Below, piece by piece: positions 61,753-64,000 of a stretch of 64,000 bases of DNA. Positions within the stretch are counted from its first letter, which is position 1. Each line of letters begins with the position of its first letter. A program made the position numbers and the translations under genes. The notes below the pieces were generated by a model, which had not been told where the DNA came from, searched no databases, and was given only the letters and a program-made list of their open reading frames with translations. Source of the stretch: Siderastrea radians (lineage: Eukaryota > Cnidaria > Anthozoa > Scleractinia > Rhizangiidae). The stretch spans positions 11,914,071 through 11,978,070 of the forward strand of contig OZ024892.1 in the NCBI GenBank assembly GCA_964017195.1, read 5' to 3'.

Positions 61753-62209
61753 CCGGTGGAAAAAGGGCGTAAGTGACGATTTGAGGTTAAAATTGAAATT
61801 GCTCCTATTTAGCTGAACATTGGCACACAGGCTGGTTTTCATGTCAGGAACGCTGTTGCACACTTATTTCTTGACCTGAGATCTAAAATTTGAAGAATTA
61901 GCGTATTACTTTTGCGTGAAAAGTGTTGTTGAACTGAACTCGCTCAAGTGATGCGTGAAAGATTTCTTTTGTTCTCTGCCTGAACTAAAACAAAGGAATT
62001 CAACCTAGAATCCGCGGTCCTGTTGTTTTCTTTGTGTCAGTTTTAAGCAAAAGTAATACGCTAATTCTTCAAATTTTAGATCTCAGGTCAAGAAATAAGT
62101 GCGCAACAGCGTTCCTGACATGAAAACCAGCCTGTGGGCCAATGTTCAGCTAAATAGGAGCAATTTCGATTTTAACCTCAAATCGTCACTTACGCCCTTT
62201 TTCCACCGG
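61753..62209. mobile_element. Foldback MITE, ~170-bp arms
   Basis: CCGGTGGAAAAAGGGCGTAA (61753-) mirrored by TTACGCCCTTTTTCCACCGG (-62209); arms 61753-61920 and 62041-62209 are nearly identical complements around a 120-bp centre. Confidence 0.92.
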
Positions 62210-62333
62210 ACCCTTCAAATAACTGTCGGTCATCGGACAATGTCCGACTAAAATCAGCCCACGTCCGACGAAATCTTAACTTCAGTCTGACATTAATGTC
62301 TAGACAAACCTTTTTACCAAATAATAAGAAAAT

Positions 62334-62452
62334 GTGTGGTTCCAGAAAATATCCATACCCTCCCCACGGAAGGGATTGGAATTTCCAGGGGGGTGGGGGG
62401 GTCAAAGGCCCAGGAAAATCCTGAGCGGGGGGAGGGGGGGTTTGTATCAATT
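62334..62452. mobile_element. GTGTGG-family MITE, copy e, right end missing
   Basis: AAT then GTGTGGTTCCAGAAAATATC, then the G-rich core; the mirrored right end is absent. Confidence 0.75.
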
Positions 62453-64000
62453 TATATTTATTTTTTCCAGACCGGTTCTGTTATTCTTATAATTTTATGT
62501 TAAATTTTCTTTGTTTGCATTTTGCTTACCGATCTGCGGACGCAAACATTGATCTTGTTAACTGCACAAAAGTAATATTTCCAAGGTGGTCAGGCTCGAT
62601 TTCTGGTGCTCCGAGAGTCCGGTCATTTTACCAAACAGCGGCTGATTAGCGAACAGCTCATGCTGTGGAAGACGAGTAAATCCCGTAAATTACACCAAGA
62701 ATCTCTGTCACACATATTTAAGCAGATACGTCTGTCATTTGATTTTGAGCTGTATCCGTCTCTGCTAGTAGCAGCGCAGACATTTACGTCGCATTTCTTC
62801 GTTGTTGTTCGCTGGCATGAAAACTATCGGTTGAACTGAATTATTGCGTCAACATTGAGCACAGTAATAATTCAGAATCGACACAAAACAGTTCTTGATC
62901 CCGCTAAGTGTAATACTTGATCGAAACTACGTAAAAACAAGAAAAAGACAAGAATTCGACCGAAAACTTGACTCGTGGCTTATGCCCGAGTAATAATGAC
63001 CTTCTTGCAGCCCCAAAAGAACGGCGTATCAGACATCTGCAAAGTAACATACATCGCACGCGGGTAACTTTTGGCAAAAATAGAAGCCGGTGTCGTGATC
63101 TCTCGTGCATGACACATTGCCTGTGAAGCGAAAACTTGAGAACGAAGTCGTTCCTTCTCTGAATCATAAAATTATTTACTATACTTTAGTAAAGCAAAAA
63201 TATATCAATAATATGATGGTCAGAATGTGTTTATTCTCAAATGCACAACTAATATCGTAAATGACAAACATTTATCTCGCAGAATGCATGCCGATTGAAT
63301 TGGCTGGTCGCTTTATAAATTTGTCGTGCTTAGCGAAACGACATTTTTCGGCTAACAGAATACAACCGAAAGGAAGCACATACTGAAATTCGCTGTCAAG
63401 CGTTTGCAACCACAAGCAAATTTGGTCATCAAGAAGAGTACATACAGTGACAATACTGTGGTGTGAGCCCATGCAACCGAGAACAAGCTAAAAGACGAAC
63501 ATTTTCGTGCAACGCGACAACAAAAATAACAGCTACAAGGAGGCTTAATTAACAGTAAGCATCACTACAAAAGAACAGCTTGAAGAACCTTATCGTCATT
63601 GAAAACATTACAAACATCAAAATCTTCACTGAAGGCCAAGAATGATAAGATTTTCCAGCTGCCAAACGAAAGTTAATGATGCCAAACGAAAGGTAAAGCT
63701 TAATTCTATCTGAAAATATCTGTAAATAGAACATGCAGATTTGGTACACCGAAATCTGGCACAAAATGTTGTTTTGATTACAGTACTCATTTTTTGCCTT
63801 GGCAGTGTAACTTAGCGATTCTTACTCAACATTTATTTCTCAAGAGAACTCTTGTATTTTGTCAACTACTCGAATTACAAATTGAAGTGTTGCTGTTTCG
63901 TCAAGATAATGAAGCAGAATTGGTCATAATTAAAATTTATGACGATATGCATGCACAATAGCATTTGACATGCGAGATAACTTCTGCTCATATACGCGAA

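Larger units (their letters stand above)
60733..64000. other. No exon recognised; presumed large 5' intron of the M14-like gene
   Basis: Searched on the minus strand for the M14 HxxE region without success. A strong donor-like site (GATCG|gtaagc, minus, near 62533) follows a short frame MFASADR that could be a first exon, but nothing connects it. Contains the foldback at 61753-62209 and a MITE at 62334. Confidence 0.4.

Noticed and set aside
62534..62600. First exon of the M14-like gene (MFASADR before a strong donor)
   Set aside because: Good donor and short frame, but no exon with M14 N-terminal sequence links it to 60732.

Overview
The window looks like nuclear DNA of an early-branching animal, most likely an anthozoan cnidarian and probably a stony coral. 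The evidence is AT-rich sequence, many short GT-AG introns at positions shared with vertebrate orthologues, animal housekeeping genes, and dense small DNA transposons, foldback elements and tRNA-derived SINEs of a coral type. The clade call is inference; no rRNA or mitochondrial marker is present.

Layout: (1) 2.26-10.9 kb, plus strand: a 12-exon SLC6 sodium/chloride-coupled transporter with two coding frameshifts and one acceptor without AG, so probably a decayed copy or an assembly with indel errors. (2) 12.9-17.0 kb, minus: TRAPPC6 (TRAPP vesicle-tethering subunit), head to head with (3) 17.2-23.9 kb, plus: FPGT (fucose-1-phosphate guanylyltransferase). (4) 24.4-29.3 kb, minus: DMAC2L/ATP5S-like leucine-rich mitochondrial protein, head to head with (5) 29.4-35.2 kb, plus: PNN (pinin, splicing and exon-junction associated). 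(6) 37.5-42.2 kb, plus: ACTMAP, an actin-maturation cysteine protease. (7) 44.7-46.4 kb, minus: a protein with a bZIP-like basic region, head to head with (8) 46.6-53.2 kb, plus: an unrecognised 188-residue protein whose large second intron holds nested transposons. (9) 55.9-60.7 kb, minus: the 3' part of an M14 carboxypeptidase-like membrane protein, its 5' exons probably outside the window.

Three of the loci are divergent pairs whose start codons lie about 160-250 bp apart, suggesting shared bidirectional promoters. TRAPPC6 and PNN are also close neighbours on human chromosome 14 (from memory), so the block may preserve ancient linkage.

Introns and spacers are full of small mobile elements. 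Several families can be delimited here from their own terminal repeats and target duplications: a 3-bp-TSD MITE (five copies), a TTAA-flanked piggyBac-like MITE (five copies), a G-rich 8-bp-TSD element (two copies, one exactly on the FPGT exon 1 donor), a 3.66 kb hAT-like element with 33-bp perfect ends containing a Mutator-like insertion, a set of foldbacks, minisatellites and SINEs. All exon borders were read by eye from splice consensus, phase and family similarity; no alignment was run.
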